Below, one piece after another: positions 9,119 through 17,990 of a DNA stretch of 64,000 nt. The translations under genes were made by a program, and so were the position numbers. Under the pieces are notes generated by a model. That model worked only from the letters and a program-made list of their open reading frames with translations. It was not told the origin of the DNA and made no database searches. Numbering within the stretch: position 1 is the first letter of the stretch; each line of letters starts with the position of its first letter. Where the stretch lies: contig NZ_NFJU01000007.1 of NCBI RefSeq assembly GCF_002160025.1, positions 1-64,000 of the forward strand. The letters are read 5' to 3'. The stretch comes from Anaeromassilibacillus sp. An200 (GTDB taxonomy: Bacteria > Bacillota > Clostridia > Oscillospirales > Acutalibacteraceae).

Positions 9119-9149
9119 GCGAAGCGGCAGCAGCCGCTCCGCTCTTTTT
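9119..9149 (+). terminator. Rho-independent terminator after the amidase gene
   Basis: Ten-position stem GCGAAGCGGC/GCCGCTCCGC with one mismatch, loop AGCA, followed by TCTTTTT. Confidence 0.75.
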
Positions 9150-9208
9150 GTCATTTTCCCGAAAGGGAAATGAGACGAAGCTGTGACGAAAGTGTAATAA
9201 AAAAGATA

Positions 9209-9237
9209 TTGGTATCTGTCGCCTTTTGTGGTAAAAT
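9209..9237 (+). promoter_or_regulatory. Promoter of the MBOAT-DHHW operon
   Basis: TTGGTA at 9209-9214 and TAAAAT at 9232-9237, spacer 17 bp. The remaining leader to 9359 holds no recognisable riboswitch. Confidence 0.55.
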
Positions 9238-9358
9238 AGTCGAAAGGCTGTCGGCGCTTTTGATGACTGCAAAAACTCGGCCGCGCCGTACCGGACGCCG
9301 CAGGCGGACATGGAAAAGCCCGCTTTGGGCGTACAAGGGAAGGGTTGGATGGTAAACA

Positions 9359-10753
9359 ATGATTTTCAGCAGCTTGATCTATTTGTTTTTCTTCTTTTTG
9401 ATCGTACTGCTTGCGTATTATCTTGTGCCGCGCAAGCTGAAAAATTTATGTCTGGTGATATTCAGTCTGGCATTTTATGCATGGGGTGAACCCGTTTATG
9501 TGGTTCTGATGATCCTCACCATTCTGGTGGACTTCTGCTGCGGACTTTTGATCGGCCGCTTTTCCGAACGAAGGGGTGCAGCCCGCGCCATTGTGCTGGG
9601 GAATGTTCTGATTAACCTTGGTTTGCTGGGTTGGTTTAAATACGCAGGGATGCTTGTCAGTACGTTTGACCAGATCACAGGGCTTGGCGTTTCCATCCCG
9701 GAGGTTGCCCTGCCGATTGGTATTTCCTTTTATACCTTTGAAAGCATTTCCTACTCGGTGGACGTTTACCGCAAAGAAGCGCCTCCGATGAAGAACATCA
9801 TCAATTTTGCCACCTACCTGTCCTTCTTCCCCCATCTCGTAGCCGGTCCCATTGTGCGCTATGAGAAACTTCAGGCCCAGGTAGTCCAGAGACAGGAGAC
9901 ACTTGAGAAATTCACAGCGGGCATGATGCGTTTCTGTCAAGGTGTTTTCAAAAAGGTTTTGCTTGCCAACAATCTGGCAGGGCTCGCTGAGCGCGTCCAA
10001 TACATGGGAAATCCCTCCACACCGGAAGCATGGATGGGCATTCTCGCCTACACCTTCCAGATTTACTTTGACTTCTCCGGCTATTCGGATATGGCCATCG
10101 GCCTTGGCATGATGTTCGGCTTTGAACTGCCGGAAAACTTCGATCACCCCTATATTTCGCGCAGCGTATCCGAATTCTGGCGCAGATGGCACATGACGCT
10201 GGGCGGCTGGTTCCGGGAATATGTATATATCCCGCTGGGAGGAAACCGCCATGGCAAACTGTCTACCGTGCGAAACCTTGCGATTGTCTGGGTGCTGACG
10301 GGACTGTGGCATGGAGCAAGCTGGAATTTCGCCTTCTGGGGTGCTTACTACGCCGTTCTTATCATTTGTGAAAAGCTCTTCCTGGGCAAGCTTTTGGAAA
10401 AAACGCCTGTCTTTATTCAATGGCTCTATACCTTCCTTGCAGCCGTGATTGGCTGGGTCTTTTTCTCCTATACCGACATCGGTGCAGCATTCCGTGTCCT
10501 CGCGGCCATGTTTGGATTCCCTGGAAGCGGAACCGACTCTCTTGGCGTATATGCTTTGCTGACATACGGCGCGACCATGCTGATTGCCGCAGTATGCAGC
10601 ACTCCGGCGGCAGGAAATCTTCTGGAAAAGCTGCGCACCTCCGGAAAGCCCGGAAAGGTAATCTGGTGCACGGGATTTCTGGTGCTGTTCGTTGTCAGCA
10701 TCGCATTTTTGGTGGATAATTCCTACAATCCGTTCCTGTATGCCAAATTCTGA
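9359..10753 (+). CDS. MBOAT family O-acyltransferase (AlgI-like)
   Basis: A 464-residue polytopic membrane acyltransferase with about ten or more hydrophobic segments. The conserved MBOAT His is in LTGLWHGASWNFAFWG, and the upstream family block FFPHLVAGPIVRYEKL is present. Proteins of this AlgI/DltB branch move acyl groups, usually acetyl, across the membrane onto extracellular polysaccharide or wall polymers. The next gene, 36 bp downstream, encodes a DHHW/AlgJ-like protein, the usual acceptor-side partner. Together they should O-acetylate a surface glycan, possibly the exopolysaccharide made by the genes at 14-18 kb. ATG at 9359 has only a weak Shine-Dalgarno, but the first membrane helix starts directly after it. 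Confidence 0.9.
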   Translation: MIFSSLIYLFFFFLIVLLAYYLVPRKLKNLCLVIFSLAFYAWGEPVYVVLMILTILVDFCCGLLIGRFSERRGAARAIVLGNVLINLGLLGWFKYAGMLVSTFDQITGLGVSIPEVALPIGISFYTFESISYSVDVYRKEAPPMKNIINFATYLSFFPHLVAGPIVRYEKLQAQVVQRQETLEKFTAGMMRFCQGVFKKVLLANNLAGLAERVQYMGNPSTPEAWMGILAYTFQIYFDFSGYSDMAIGLGMMFGFELPENFDHPYISRSVSEFWRRWHMTLGGWFREYVYIPLGGNRHGKLSTVRNLAIVWVLTGLWHGASWNFAFWGAYYAVLIICEKLFLGKLLEKTPVFIQWLYTFLAAVIGWVFFSYTDIGAAFRVLAAMFGFPGSGTDSLGVYALLTYGATMLIAAVCSTPAAGNLLEKLRTSGKPGKVIWCTGFLVLFVVSIAFLVDNSYNPFLYAKF

Positions 10754-10789
10754 GAAGCTGTTTTGTAAAACTGCAAGGAGTATTTTTCT

Positions 10790-11980
10790 ATGAAAATACA
10801 AAACGTAAAGAACGAATGGAAAAAATGCGAACCCGAATATGCGATTCTCACTATCATCTTGCTGTTGTTTCTGGTGGTGGGAGCTGTGTGGATTATATTT
10901 GCGCCAAAGGAAGATTTCTCCGAAGATGAGAACCGCGCATTGGAGCCCACTCCCAAGATAAGCGTGGAGAGTTTGCTTGACGGATCCTTTATGGATTCCG
11001 TGGAAAGCTATATCGGAGACCATTTCCCTCTGCGCAAGCAGTTTATTTCCCTTTACAATGCCACACAATATGGGATAGGCAAGCGCGATGTGAGCGGCAA
11101 CTACTCGTCCACTCCCGCGGAGGGCGGCGTTTATTTTGGGCGCGACGGGCATTTGTATGAAGTACTTCTGCCGGACCGTACCGGAATTTTCGAAGAGAAC
11201 GCGCAGGCTCTTGTCAACTTTGCAAAAGCTGTGGATGTTCCCGTGTATTTTCTTCCCGCTCCATCCGGCAGCCAGGAACAGCCGGAAAAGCTTCCTCTCT
11301 TCGCACCAAACCACAGCCAGCGCGAAGAGCTGCAGCGCCTGAAAGAGCTGGCCAGGGACGAGGCGGTCGTTGTTGACACATTTGATGCTTTGAGCAGCAT
11401 CAATGGAGACTACTATTACAAAACGGATCACCACTGGAATACTTTTGGCGCATACGCCGCTTATCAGGTGCTTTGCAGCGAAATGGGCCTGACCGCCACT
11501 CCGCTGGACAGCTATGAGCTGCGCACCGTAACACAGCCGTTTTACGGTACGCTGTATTCCAAAGCGGTTTCCTGGTTTCAGCAGCCGGATCGCATGTATC
11601 TGCCTGAACTCAAGCAGCCGCAGCAGATTACGCAGTATGTCAATGGGACCGGGCCGCGGGAAGGAATCTACTGGGAGGAATATTTGGAGCAAAAGGATAA
11701 GTACTCTGTCTATCTGGGCGGAAACCGCGGCGTGGACGTGGTGAAAAACGCGGATGTGACAAACGGCCGCAAGCTTCTTATCCTCAAGGATTCCTATGCA
11801 AACAGCATGATCCCCTTCCTCAGCACGAATTTTTCCGAAATTCATCTGATTGATCTGCGGTATTACAACTTTAATGTATATGATTATATGAAAGAACAGG
11901 GAATCACGGATGCAGCCGCCATTTACAGCGTCAAACAGCTTTGCGATGTATCCATTGCCAATAAGCTCATTGTTCGCTGA
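10790..11980 (+). CDS. DHHW family (AlgJ/AlgX-like) polysaccharide acetylation protein
   Basis: A 396-residue protein with an N-terminal membrane anchor (YAILTIILLLFLVVGAVWII) and an extracellular SGNH-hydrolase-like domain. It carries the name-giving motif YYKTDHHWNTFGAY and a late Ser-containing block LLILKDSYANSMIPFL, giving the Ser and Asp-His elements of an acetyltransferase active site. It should take acetyl groups delivered by the MBOAT protein and place them on an exported polysaccharide. It is the second gene of a two-gene operon ended by a terminator at 12004. The ATG at 10790 has AAGGAG about 12 nt upstream. Confidence 0.88.
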   Translation: MKIQNVKNEWKKCEPEYAILTIILLLFLVVGAVWIIFAPKEDFSEDENRALEPTPKISVESLLDGSFMDSVESYIGDHFPLRKQFISLYNATQYGIGKRDVSGNYSSTPAEGGVYFGRDGHLYEVLLPDRTGIFEENAQALVNFAKAVDVPVYFLPAPSGSQEQPEKLPLFAPNHSQREELQRLKELARDEAVVVDTFDALSSINGDYYYKTDHHWNTFGAYAAYQVLCSEMGLTATPLDSYELRTVTQPFYGTLYSKAVSWFQQPDRMYLPELKQPQQITQYVNGTGPREGIYWEEYLEQKDKYSVYLGGNRGVDVVKNADVTNGRKLLILKDSYANSMIPFLSTNFSEIHLIDLRYYNFNVYDYMKEQGITDAAAIYSVKQLCDVSIANKLIVR

Positions 11981-12003
11981 ATAAAATTAAGTCTTTGAGA
12001 AAA

Positions 12004-12041
12004 GGCGCTTGGCTGCTCCCCCAGCCAGCGTCTTTTTTCTT
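12004..12041 (+). terminator. Terminator after the DHHW gene
   Basis: Stem GGCGCTTGGCTG/CAGCCAGCGTC with one bulged T, loop CTCCCC, then TTTTTTCTTT. Confidence 0.75.
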
Positions 12042-12074
12042 TAAAATTGCCGCGGACGGATGCGGCCGCGCGAA

Positions 12075-12103
12075 TTGACAAGAGACGGGATGCAGTCTAT
12101 AAT
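12075..12103 (+). promoter_or_regulatory. Perfect-consensus sigma-A promoter of the HPr-EI operon
   Basis: TTGACA at 12075-12080 and TATAAT at 12098-12103 with exactly 17 bp between them. No terminator is seen before 17954, so it may drive the exopolysaccharide genes too. Confidence 0.85.
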
Positions 12104-12187
12104 CAGGAGACAGGGGCAGGTTGACTGCCGTAATTTTGCCGCCGCGTCCTGCTTGGGGGACCGAACGGCAGCAAGGAGAGGATCGTA

Positions 12188-12445
12188 ATGAAACAATTTC
12201 TGTGGGTTATGCAGGACGAGCTGGGCCTGCACGCACGTGTTGCGGGCGACTTGGTCAAATGCGTGAACTCCTGCACCAGTAAGGTAACTCTCGAAAAGGG
12301 TGGAAAACAGGCCGACGCCTCCCGCCTTTTCGCGGTGATGGCGCTGTGTGTCAAGCAGGGTGAGGAAATCACCGTCACAGTGGAAGGACCGCAGGAAGAA
12401 CAGGACAGCGCCATGCTCCAGGAGTTCTTCCGCGATAACATGTAA
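12188..12445 (+). CDS. HPr-family phosphocarrier protein, atypical (no Ser46)
   Basis: An 85-residue HPr. It aligns without gaps to Bacillus subtilis HPr from the active-site His to residue 53. His15 is kept in GLHARVAG, where the usual Pro18 is Val. At the regulatory site the sequence is D-A-S-R-L-F-A-V-M-A-L: position 46 is Arg and the only Ser sits at 45. HPr kinase phosphorylates Ser46 in Firmicutes, so this protein should not take part in normal CcpA-HPr(Ser-P) catabolite control. The next gene encodes an equally divergent Enzyme I, and no sugar EII is nearby, so the pair may serve a regulatory or special phosphorelay. SD AAGGAGAGG precedes ATG at 12188. Confidence 0.88.
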   Translation: MKQFLWVMQDELGLHARVAGDLVKCVNSCTSKVTLEKGGKQADASRLFAVMALCVKQGEEITVTVEGPQEEQDSAMLQEFFRDNM

Positions 12446-12456
12446 GACGCCGGGAC

Positions 12457-14079
12457 ATGAGAAAGATCAGAGGAGTGGCAACCTCCGGCGGAGTTGCGTG
12501 CGGGCTTGTCCATTTTGTATACGATCCCGTGGCGGCCCCTGTCTTTTGCAAAGCAGCAGATGTACAGCAGGAGCTGGCACGTGTGGAGCTGGCCTGGGAA
12601 ACCGCCAGAGAAGAGCTGGATCTTCTCTGCGGGATAGCAGGGCGCGAAATCGGCGGGGAATGTGAAAAAATATTTGAGATTCACCGGATGATGCTCGACG
12701 ATGAGGATTACAGCGAAGCAGTCCGGCGGGTGATTCTGGAGCAGGGAGCATGTGCGGAATTTGCCGTGCGCCGCGCGACCATACAGCTTGGCGCAATGTT
12801 TTCCGGGATGGAGGATGCGTATATGCGCGCCCGCATCGCGGATGTGCAGGATATTGGCCGGCGCCTGCTCCATGCACTGAACCCCGCGCTTACCGTACAA
12901 CCGCCTTTGCCGGAAGGCTGTGTGGCCGCCGCACCCTATTTTACGCCAAGCCAGATCCTTCAGCTGTGCGGAGACGGGGTGCGCGGCTTTTTGGCGCAGG
13001 AAGGATCCAGTAAATCGCACGCGGCAATTCTTGCCAGAATGCTTGACGTCCCGGCTGTAACGGCGCTCGGCGCGTCCTACAGCCGCTTATACGACGGGGG
13101 CATGGTGATCGCGGACGGTTTTACCGGAGACATCATCCTGGACCCGGACGATCGGGCGCTGGCCGCTTATCGGGAATACGCAAAGCGTCCCGCTGTGCGG
13201 GAGGAAACGCTCCGCCAGCTTTGCAGCCTGCCTGCCCGCACACGGGGCGGACGGCGTGTCGGTATCCTGGCCAACATCTGGAAAACCTCCGATCTGCCGC
13301 TGGTGGTAAGCAGCGGCGCGGAGGGCGTTGGCCTTTTCCGGACGGAATCGCTGTTCCGCAACCGCACGGAACCTCCCGGAGAGGAGGAACAGCTTCGGAT
13401 CTACCGATCCGCAGCACGGCAGCTTGGTGATCATCCCATGACGGTGCGCACGGCCAGCCTTGGAGCACACAGCCAGGTTTCCTGCATCCCCTATGAAGAG
13501 GAGCCAAATCCTGTGATGGGAGTGCGGGGAATCCGCTTTTCTTTGGAGCATCCCGATCTCTTCTCCGCCCAGCTGCGCGCACTTCTGCGTGCCGCGGCAG
13601 ACTTCCCTGTGGGTCTGACCTTCCCCATGGTTACAGGGGTAGAGGAGCTGCGCCGCGCAAAGGAGCTGCTGCATCATGCAATGGAAGAGCTCCGTGACAG
13701 GAATGTGCCTTTCTGCGAAAACATCCGTGTGGGGGTTATGGTGGACACGCCCGCCGCGGCGCTGATTGCGGAGGCACTGGCCCGGGAAGTGGATTTCTTT
13801 GATGTGGGAACCAATGGGCTGACGCAGTTTGCCCTTGCGGCCGATCGGGCCAATCCTGCGCTGACCACACTGTATGACTTTCATCACCCTGCTGTACTGG
13901 AGTTGGTAAAGCGGGCTGTATTTGCTGCGAAAAATGCCGGGATCCCTGCTATTATCTGCGGAGACGCTGCGGCCGATCCGCTGATGCTGGGCTTTTTCCT
14001 CAGTCTGGGAGTGGAAGCGCTTTCCGTTGCTCCATCCTCCGTGCTGGAACTGCGCCGCGCCGTTCGTTCCATGGAATAA
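12457..14079 (+). CDS. Phosphoenolpyruvate-protein phosphotransferase (Enzyme I), divergent
   Basis: A 540-residue EI with the standard order: HPr-binding helical domain, phospho-His domain (active His in SSKSHAAILAR, about residue 187), and C-terminal PEP barrel. Retained: Arg in GLFRTES, Arg in ADRANP, Asn in VGTNGL, and Cys in ICGD. Altered: the two metal-ligand positions known from E. coli EI, Glu431 (here Asp, in MVDTPAAAL) and Asp455 (here Gly, in VGTNGLTQ), and the usual GGDK block (here GAHSQ). Family knowledge says these bind magnesium and PEP, so catalysis may be weak, altered or lost. It starts 11 bp after the HPr gene with little SD, which suggests translational coupling. Sequencing error is unlikely, since the frame is clean. 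Confidence 0.85.
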   Translation: MRKIRGVATSGGVACGLVHFVYDPVAAPVFCKAADVQQELARVELAWETAREELDLLCGIAGREIGGECEKIFEIHRMMLDDEDYSEAVRRVILEQGACAEFAVRRATIQLGAMFSGMEDAYMRARIADVQDIGRRLLHALNPALTVQPPLPEGCVAAAPYFTPSQILQLCGDGVRGFLAQEGSSKSHAAILARMLDVPAVTALGASYSRLYDGGMVIADGFTGDIILDPDDRALAAYREYAKRPAVREETLRQLCSLPARTRGGRRVGILANIWKTSDLPLVVSSGAEGVGLFRTESLFRNRTEPPGEEEQLRIYRSAARQLGDHPMTVRTASLGAHSQVSCIPYEEEPNPVMGVRGIRFSLEHPDLFSAQLRALLRAAADFPVGLTFPMVTGVEELRRAKELLHHAMEELRDRNVPFCENIRVGVMVDTPAAALIAEALAREVDFFDVGTNGLTQFALAADRANPALTTLYDFHHPAVLELVKRAVFAAKNAGIPAIICGDAAADPLMLGFFLSLGVEALSVAPSSVLELRRAVRSME

Positions 14080-14125
14080 TGGGAAACGAACCGCGCGGCG
14101 GGTATCCTTTTTAAGGAGTGTGCCA

Positions 14126-15520
14126 ATGATCAAGGAAAATCAGAGAATTTTCAATTTTCTCTTTGCGATTTTCAACGCTTTGCTGTGTGTGCTTGCCATG
14201 ATCTGCGCATATGGCGTCCGTTTCTATGTTCTCAGCGGAGAACATGGCGTTCATTTTACCTACTATATGAAGCTGATGGCGATGACCGTCCCGGTGAATT
14301 TTCTGCTCTGCCAATCCTTCGGTTTGAACGATTCCTTTCGCCGGAAAAATCTGATTTCCGAAATCGGGAAAGTGATCGAGGTCAGCTTTCTGGATGTGAT
14401 CTTTGTTTTTCTGCTGAGCTTTTTGCTCAAGGAGGTCAACGTCTCCCGCGCCACGGTATTATTGTTTGGTGCTTTTTATGCTTTGTTCTCCACCGCAGAA
14501 CGTGTCGTGGTGCGCAAAACGCTTCGGGCCCTGCGCAGACACGGTTATAATCTCAAGCACATTGTCATTGTGGGATGGACCAGCATATCCGGCGATTTTT
14601 GCCGCAGGCTGATGAAAAACAAAAATCTTGGCTATTGGATCGATGGATATATTGCGGAAAAAAAGGCTGATATCAGCCCTCTTGATCTGCCATATTTAGG
14701 GGATTTTTCCTGTTTGCAGCAGCTTTTGGCTCCCAAAGGGATTGATGAAGTTGTTGTTTCCCTCGAAGAAAAAGATTTCAACCGTTTGGGTCATATCATT
14801 GAAATCTGCGAACAGGAGGGCGTCAAGTCCAGTCTCCTCCCCTTCTACACAAAATACCTTCCTATGCGTCCGTACATCGATGAGGTGGAAGGGCTTCCGC
14901 TGATCAACCTGCGCCGTGTACCGCTGGACAACCTGCTGAACAGCTTTGTCAAACGGGCCTTTGATGTGACAGCTTCCTTTTTGGGCCTTCTGATTCTTTC
15001 GCCGTTCCTGCTGGGGGTAGCGGCAGGAGTCAAACTGACCTCCCCCGGTCCAATCATTTATAAGCAGGAGCGCGTTGGGCGCAGCAAGAAAATTTTCACC
15101 ATGTACAAATTCCGGTCGATGGCTGTGGAAGGAAATGCCGACACAACCACCTGGGGAACGCGGGATGATCCGCGCCGCACACGCTTCGGGACCTTTCTGC
15201 GAAAATACAGCATCGATGAGCTCCCCCAGCTTTATAATGTCCTGCGCGGAGACATGAGCCTGGTTGGTCCCAGACCGGAACGTCCCTTCTTCGTAGAGAA
15301 ATTCCGCGAGGAAATTCCGCTTTACATGATTAAGCATCTTGTGCGTCCCGGTATCACCGGCTGGGCGCAGGTGAACGGCTGGCGCGGGGACACTTCCATT
15401 GAAAAGCGGATTGAATGCGATATCCATTACATTGAAAACTGGTCGTTTCTTCTGGATATCAAAATTCTGTTTCTTACGGTATTCCGAGGCTTCATCAACC
15501 AAAGTGAGGACGCCGCGTAA
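14126..15520 (+). CDS. Exopolysaccharide polyprenyl glycosylphosphotransferase (WbaP/UDP-Glc carrier family)
   Basis: A 464-residue membrane enzyme that moves a sugar-1-phosphate from a nucleotide sugar to undecaprenyl phosphate, the first step of exopolysaccharide repeat assembly. Four N-terminal helices are followed by a CoA-binding-like middle domain (HIVIVGWTSISGDFCRRL) and a C-terminal bacterial sugar transferase domain. The latter begins KRAFDVTASFLGLLILSP, with SPGPIIYKQERVG, MYKFRSM, LVGPRPERPFF and GITGWAQVNGWRG. ATG at 14126 follows AAGGAG; upstream in-frame codons overlap the EI gene and are not needed. It stands 46 bp after ptsI-like without a terminator. The sugar (glucose-, galactose- or GalNAc-phosphate) cannot be fixed from sequence alone. 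Confidence 0.93.
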   Translation: MIKENQRIFNFLFAIFNALLCVLAMICAYGVRFYVLSGEHGVHFTYYMKLMAMTVPVNFLLCQSFGLNDSFRRKNLISEIGKVIEVSFLDVIFVFLLSFLLKEVNVSRATVLLFGAFYALFSTAERVVVRKTLRALRRHGYNLKHIVIVGWTSISGDFCRRLMKNKNLGYWIDGYIAEKKADISPLDLPYLGDFSCLQQLLAPKGIDEVVVSLEEKDFNRLGHIIEICEQEGVKSSLLPFYTKYLPMRPYIDEVEGLPLINLRRVPLDNLLNSFVKRAFDVTASFLGLLILSPFLLGVAAGVKLTSPGPIIYKQERVGRSKKIFTMYKFRSMAVEGNADTTTWGTRDDPRRTRFGTFLRKYSIDELPQLYNVLRGDMSLVGPRPERPFFVEKFREEIPLYMIKHLVRPGITGWAQVNGWRGDTSIEKRIECDIHYIENWSFLLDIKILFLTVFRGFINQSEDAA

Positions 15521-15587
15521 AGGAATACCGTTGCAATTATGAAAGAGCCGCCCGCTTTGCCGGCGCGGGGAAAGAGAGGAATTGAAT

Positions 15588-16796
15588 TTGCTTCCTTACA
15601 TGATTTTGCTTTTGTTTACTCTGGTTCTTGGTATTTTTCTTTGTGAATGGAAACGCAACTCCGCTTCCGTGCGCTCCCGCGATCTTATTTTCCTGTGCAT
15701 CGCCGGTGCCGGGCTTACGATTTTTGCTTCTCTCCGTGGAAGCAGCGTTGGCATTGACTATCAAATGTACCGCGACTATTTCTTCGCCATGCGGGAGGGC
15801 GGCGCAAGCTATCTGGTTTCTTCCAGTAACCCCTACCGTTTGGAGTGGGGGTACAGCCTGCTGAACTACCTTGTCTCACTGGTTTCCAGTGATGTGCGGG
15901 TGTTTATGGCGGCAGCCGCCCTGCTGATTGCCGGTTTGACTTGTCTGTTTATCGCGAAAAACTCTCCTTCCTGGTGGCTGAGTGTATTTGTATTTGTCAG
16001 CTTCGGATTTTATAACAATTCTCTGTGCTTCATCCGCCAGAGCATTGCCATTGCGATCTTCCTCTTTGCCATCCCCTTCCTCAAGGAGAAGAAGCTGATT
16101 CCTTATCTGGTGATTGTGGTGCTGGCCGCCTCGTTCCATAAAGCGCTGTTTATCATGGTCGTGCTTTATTTCATCGCTCATATCCCCGTCACCTGGAAAT
16201 CTCTGACGGTTTACGGAGCACTGACCGCTTTGGTTCTGATCTTCAGCTGGCCGCTCTTCCACTTCGTCACACAGTTTGTCTATCAGTATTATGCAACCGA
16301 GGAAGGCCTGTACTATATGCAGGGCCGCGACTGGCAGACTGCTTTTGTCCCTGTGGTTTATATGCTGGTGATCGTTGGGCTGCGGCAGTATCTGCTGAAA
16401 CGCGATCCCAAAAATATAGTTCTGGTCAATTTCTCGATCTATGCGGGACTGCTCTACATCATGACCTGCAAGCACTTCCTGTTCCAGCGTTTCGGCATGC
16501 TGTTCTTTACTGCGGCAATCCTGGTCATTCCGGAGTTTCTCGTTTCGATCGATGCAAACCGCGATGAACTGGCAGAGCTCGAACAGGGCGGAGCGGCCAA
16601 AGTGGTCAAAAAGAACGCAGGCCGGAAAAAAACAGCCATCGAGCTGCGTGAGCGGCGAAGCGCCCTGCGCAACCGTAAATACTACTACCTGTACTCTGTG
16701 GCAGCGCTTATCTTTATCGGGGTGGTCTATTATATCTGGATGCTGATGCAGGATCGCACACTCCTTCTCCCCTATGTCACCTTCTTCCAAGGGTAA
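15588..16796 (+). CDS. EpsG-like exopolysaccharide polymerase
   Basis: A 402-residue integral membrane protein with about ten helices. After the second helix it has the EpsG-family block FASLRGSSVGIDYQMYRDYF, and it has the long charged loop of the family near the C-terminus (residues about 330-370). EpsG proteins are thought to polymerise or extend exopolysaccharide repeats, like Wzy. No ATG fits the ribosome site. TTG at 15588 lies 8 nt behind AGAGG, TTG at 15582 is too close and ATG at 15600 too far, so the start is uncertain by six codons. It sits between a priming transferase and a GT4 glycosyltransferase, as expected for this role. Confidence 0.82.
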   Translation: MLPYMILLLFTLVLGIFLCEWKRNSASVRSRDLIFLCIAGAGLTIFASLRGSSVGIDYQMYRDYFFAMREGGASYLVSSSNPYRLEWGYSLLNYLVSLVSSDVRVFMAAAALLIAGLTCLFIAKNSPSWWLSVFVFVSFGFYNNSLCFIRQSIAIAIFLFAIPFLKEKKLIPYLVIVVLAASFHKALFIMVVLYFIAHIPVTWKSLTVYGALTALVLIFSWPLFHFVTQFVYQYYATEEGLYYMQGRDWQTAFVPVVYMLVIVGLRQYLLKRDPKNIVLVNFSIYAGLLYIMTCKHFLFQRFGMLFFTAAILVIPEFLVSIDANRDELAELEQGGAAKVVKKNAGRKKTAIELRERRSALRNRKYYYLYSVAALIFIGVVYYIWMLMQDRTLLLPYVTFFQG

Positions 16797-16809
16797 GGAG
16801 GCATCCCGC

Positions 16810-17955
16810 TTGAAACGCATTCTTTTCTGCGCCTCCACAGTATCCCACCTCCGGCGCTTCCATCTGCCGTATCTGCAGGCGTTCCAGGAAGCTGGCTGGG
16901 AGGTATGGGCCGCATCGGATACGGGGGAATCTCTGCCATATGCGGATCGCACCGCCATTCTTCCGGTGGTCAAGCGATTTTTCAGCCCACAAAATTTAAA
17001 AGCCGTAGGGGCGGCGCGGCGCCTGCTCCAGGATGGCCGGTTTGACGCGGTCAGCGTTCACACAACGCTGGCCGCGGCCGTGATCCGGGCTGCCGCGCTG
17101 ACGCTTTCCAAACGTCCCATTCTGTTTTACACCTGTCATGGCTATCTGTTCGCAGAAACAGACGGTGCGGCAAAGCGTCTGGCTTACCTTCTGCCCGAAA
17201 AGCTGTGCGCCCGTGTAACGGACGTTCTAATGGTGATGAACGAGGAGGATCGCCGGATCGCGGTGAAGCACCGGTTATCCTCCGATGGGATCGTTCACTC
17301 AATCCCCGGCATGGGGGTAGACTTTTCCCGTTATTCTCCGCTGTCCCCCGAGCAGCGTGCCTCTCTTCGTGCGCAGTACGGCTACGCGCCGGAACACGTT
17401 GTTTTTGTTTATGCGGCAGAATTTTCCGCACGGAAAAATCACGCGCTGCTCCTGCACGCCTTTGCAAAGATGGCACGGGAATGTCCGAATGCCCGTCTGT
17501 TTCTGGCGGGAAACGGCGCTTTGCGGGAAGAATGCGTCCGCCTGGCCGGGGAACTGAACGTCTCCGATCGCGTATATTTTGCCGGGGAACTCAATGGTAT
17601 GGGACCAATTTACGGCATGTGCGACGCCGCGGTTTCTTCCAGCCGGAGCGAAGGTCTTCCCTTCAATGTCATGGAGGCGATGGCAGCTGGCGTTCCCGTT
17701 GCGGCTACACGGGTCAAAGGACATGTGGATTTGATCCGACCGGGAGAAAACGGCCTGCTCTTTGCGCCGGACAGCCCGGAGGAGGCAGCGGCCGCCATGG
17801 CACAGCTGTGCCGCTCTCCCAATTTGCGCGCTAAGCTTTCAGCCTCGGCTGCCGCGGATCTGGATCGGTATGCCCTCCCCAATGTGCTGCCCCAGGTTCT
17901 CGCCATTTACCGGGAACGTTTCCCCCACGACCTCAGCTCTTTCTCAAAACCATGA
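16810..17955 (+). CDS. Family 4 glycosyltransferase
   Basis: A 381-residue GT-B glycosyltransferase that would add a sugar during exopolysaccharide repeat synthesis. The N-terminal Rossmann half opens KRILFCASTVSHLRRFHLPY. The linker has IPGMGVDFSRYSP. The C-terminal half carries VYAAEFSARKNHALLL and the nucleotide-sugar motif SSSRSEGLPFNVMEAMAAG (the E-x7-E pattern). TTG at 16810 follows TAAGGAGG with 9-nt spacing and gives the natural MKRILF start; the ATG at 16774 would overlap the preceding gene and lacks an SD. It is the last gene before a terminator, so the cluster may lack further transferases here or have them elsewhere. Confidence 0.92.
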   Translation: MKRILFCASTVSHLRRFHLPYLQAFQEAGWEVWAASDTGESLPYADRTAILPVVKRFFSPQNLKAVGAARRLLQDGRFDAVSVHTTLAAAVIRAAALTLSKRPILFYTCHGYLFAETDGAAKRLAYLLPEKLCARVTDVLMVMNEEDRRIAVKHRLSSDGIVHSIPGMGVDFSRYSPLSPEQRASLRAQYGYAPEHVVFVYAAEFSARKNHALLLHAFAKMARECPNARLFLAGNGALREECVRLAGELNVSDRVYFAGELNGMGPIYGMCDAAVSSSRSEGLPFNVMEAMAAGVPVAATRVKGHVDLIRPGENGLLFAPDSPEEAAAAMAQLCRSPNLRAKLSASAAADLDRYALPNVLPQVLAIYRERFPHDLSSFSKP

Positions 17956-17990
17956 AAGTGTTTTTTCACTTTCTTTCAATTTTCTTGCTT
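17954..17990 (+). terminator. Terminator after the exopolysaccharide genes
   Basis: 7-bp stem GAAAGTG/CACTTTC with a T6 loop, overlapping the GT4 stop codon and followed by TTTCAATTTTC. Short and AT-rich, so termination may be partial. Confidence 0.5.

Noticed and set aside
9446-11845. Minus-strand open frame of 799 codons opposite the MBOAT and DHHW genes
   Set aside because: It mirrors two clear membrane and acetylation genes, has no ribosome site or recognisable domain, and is low-complexity His/Gln/Arg-rich as expected of an antisense shadow.
16774-16809. ATG at 16774 as start of the GT4 gene
   Set aside because: It lies inside the polymerase gene and has no SD, while TTG at 16810 follows TAAGGAGG at good distance and gives the normal N-terminus.
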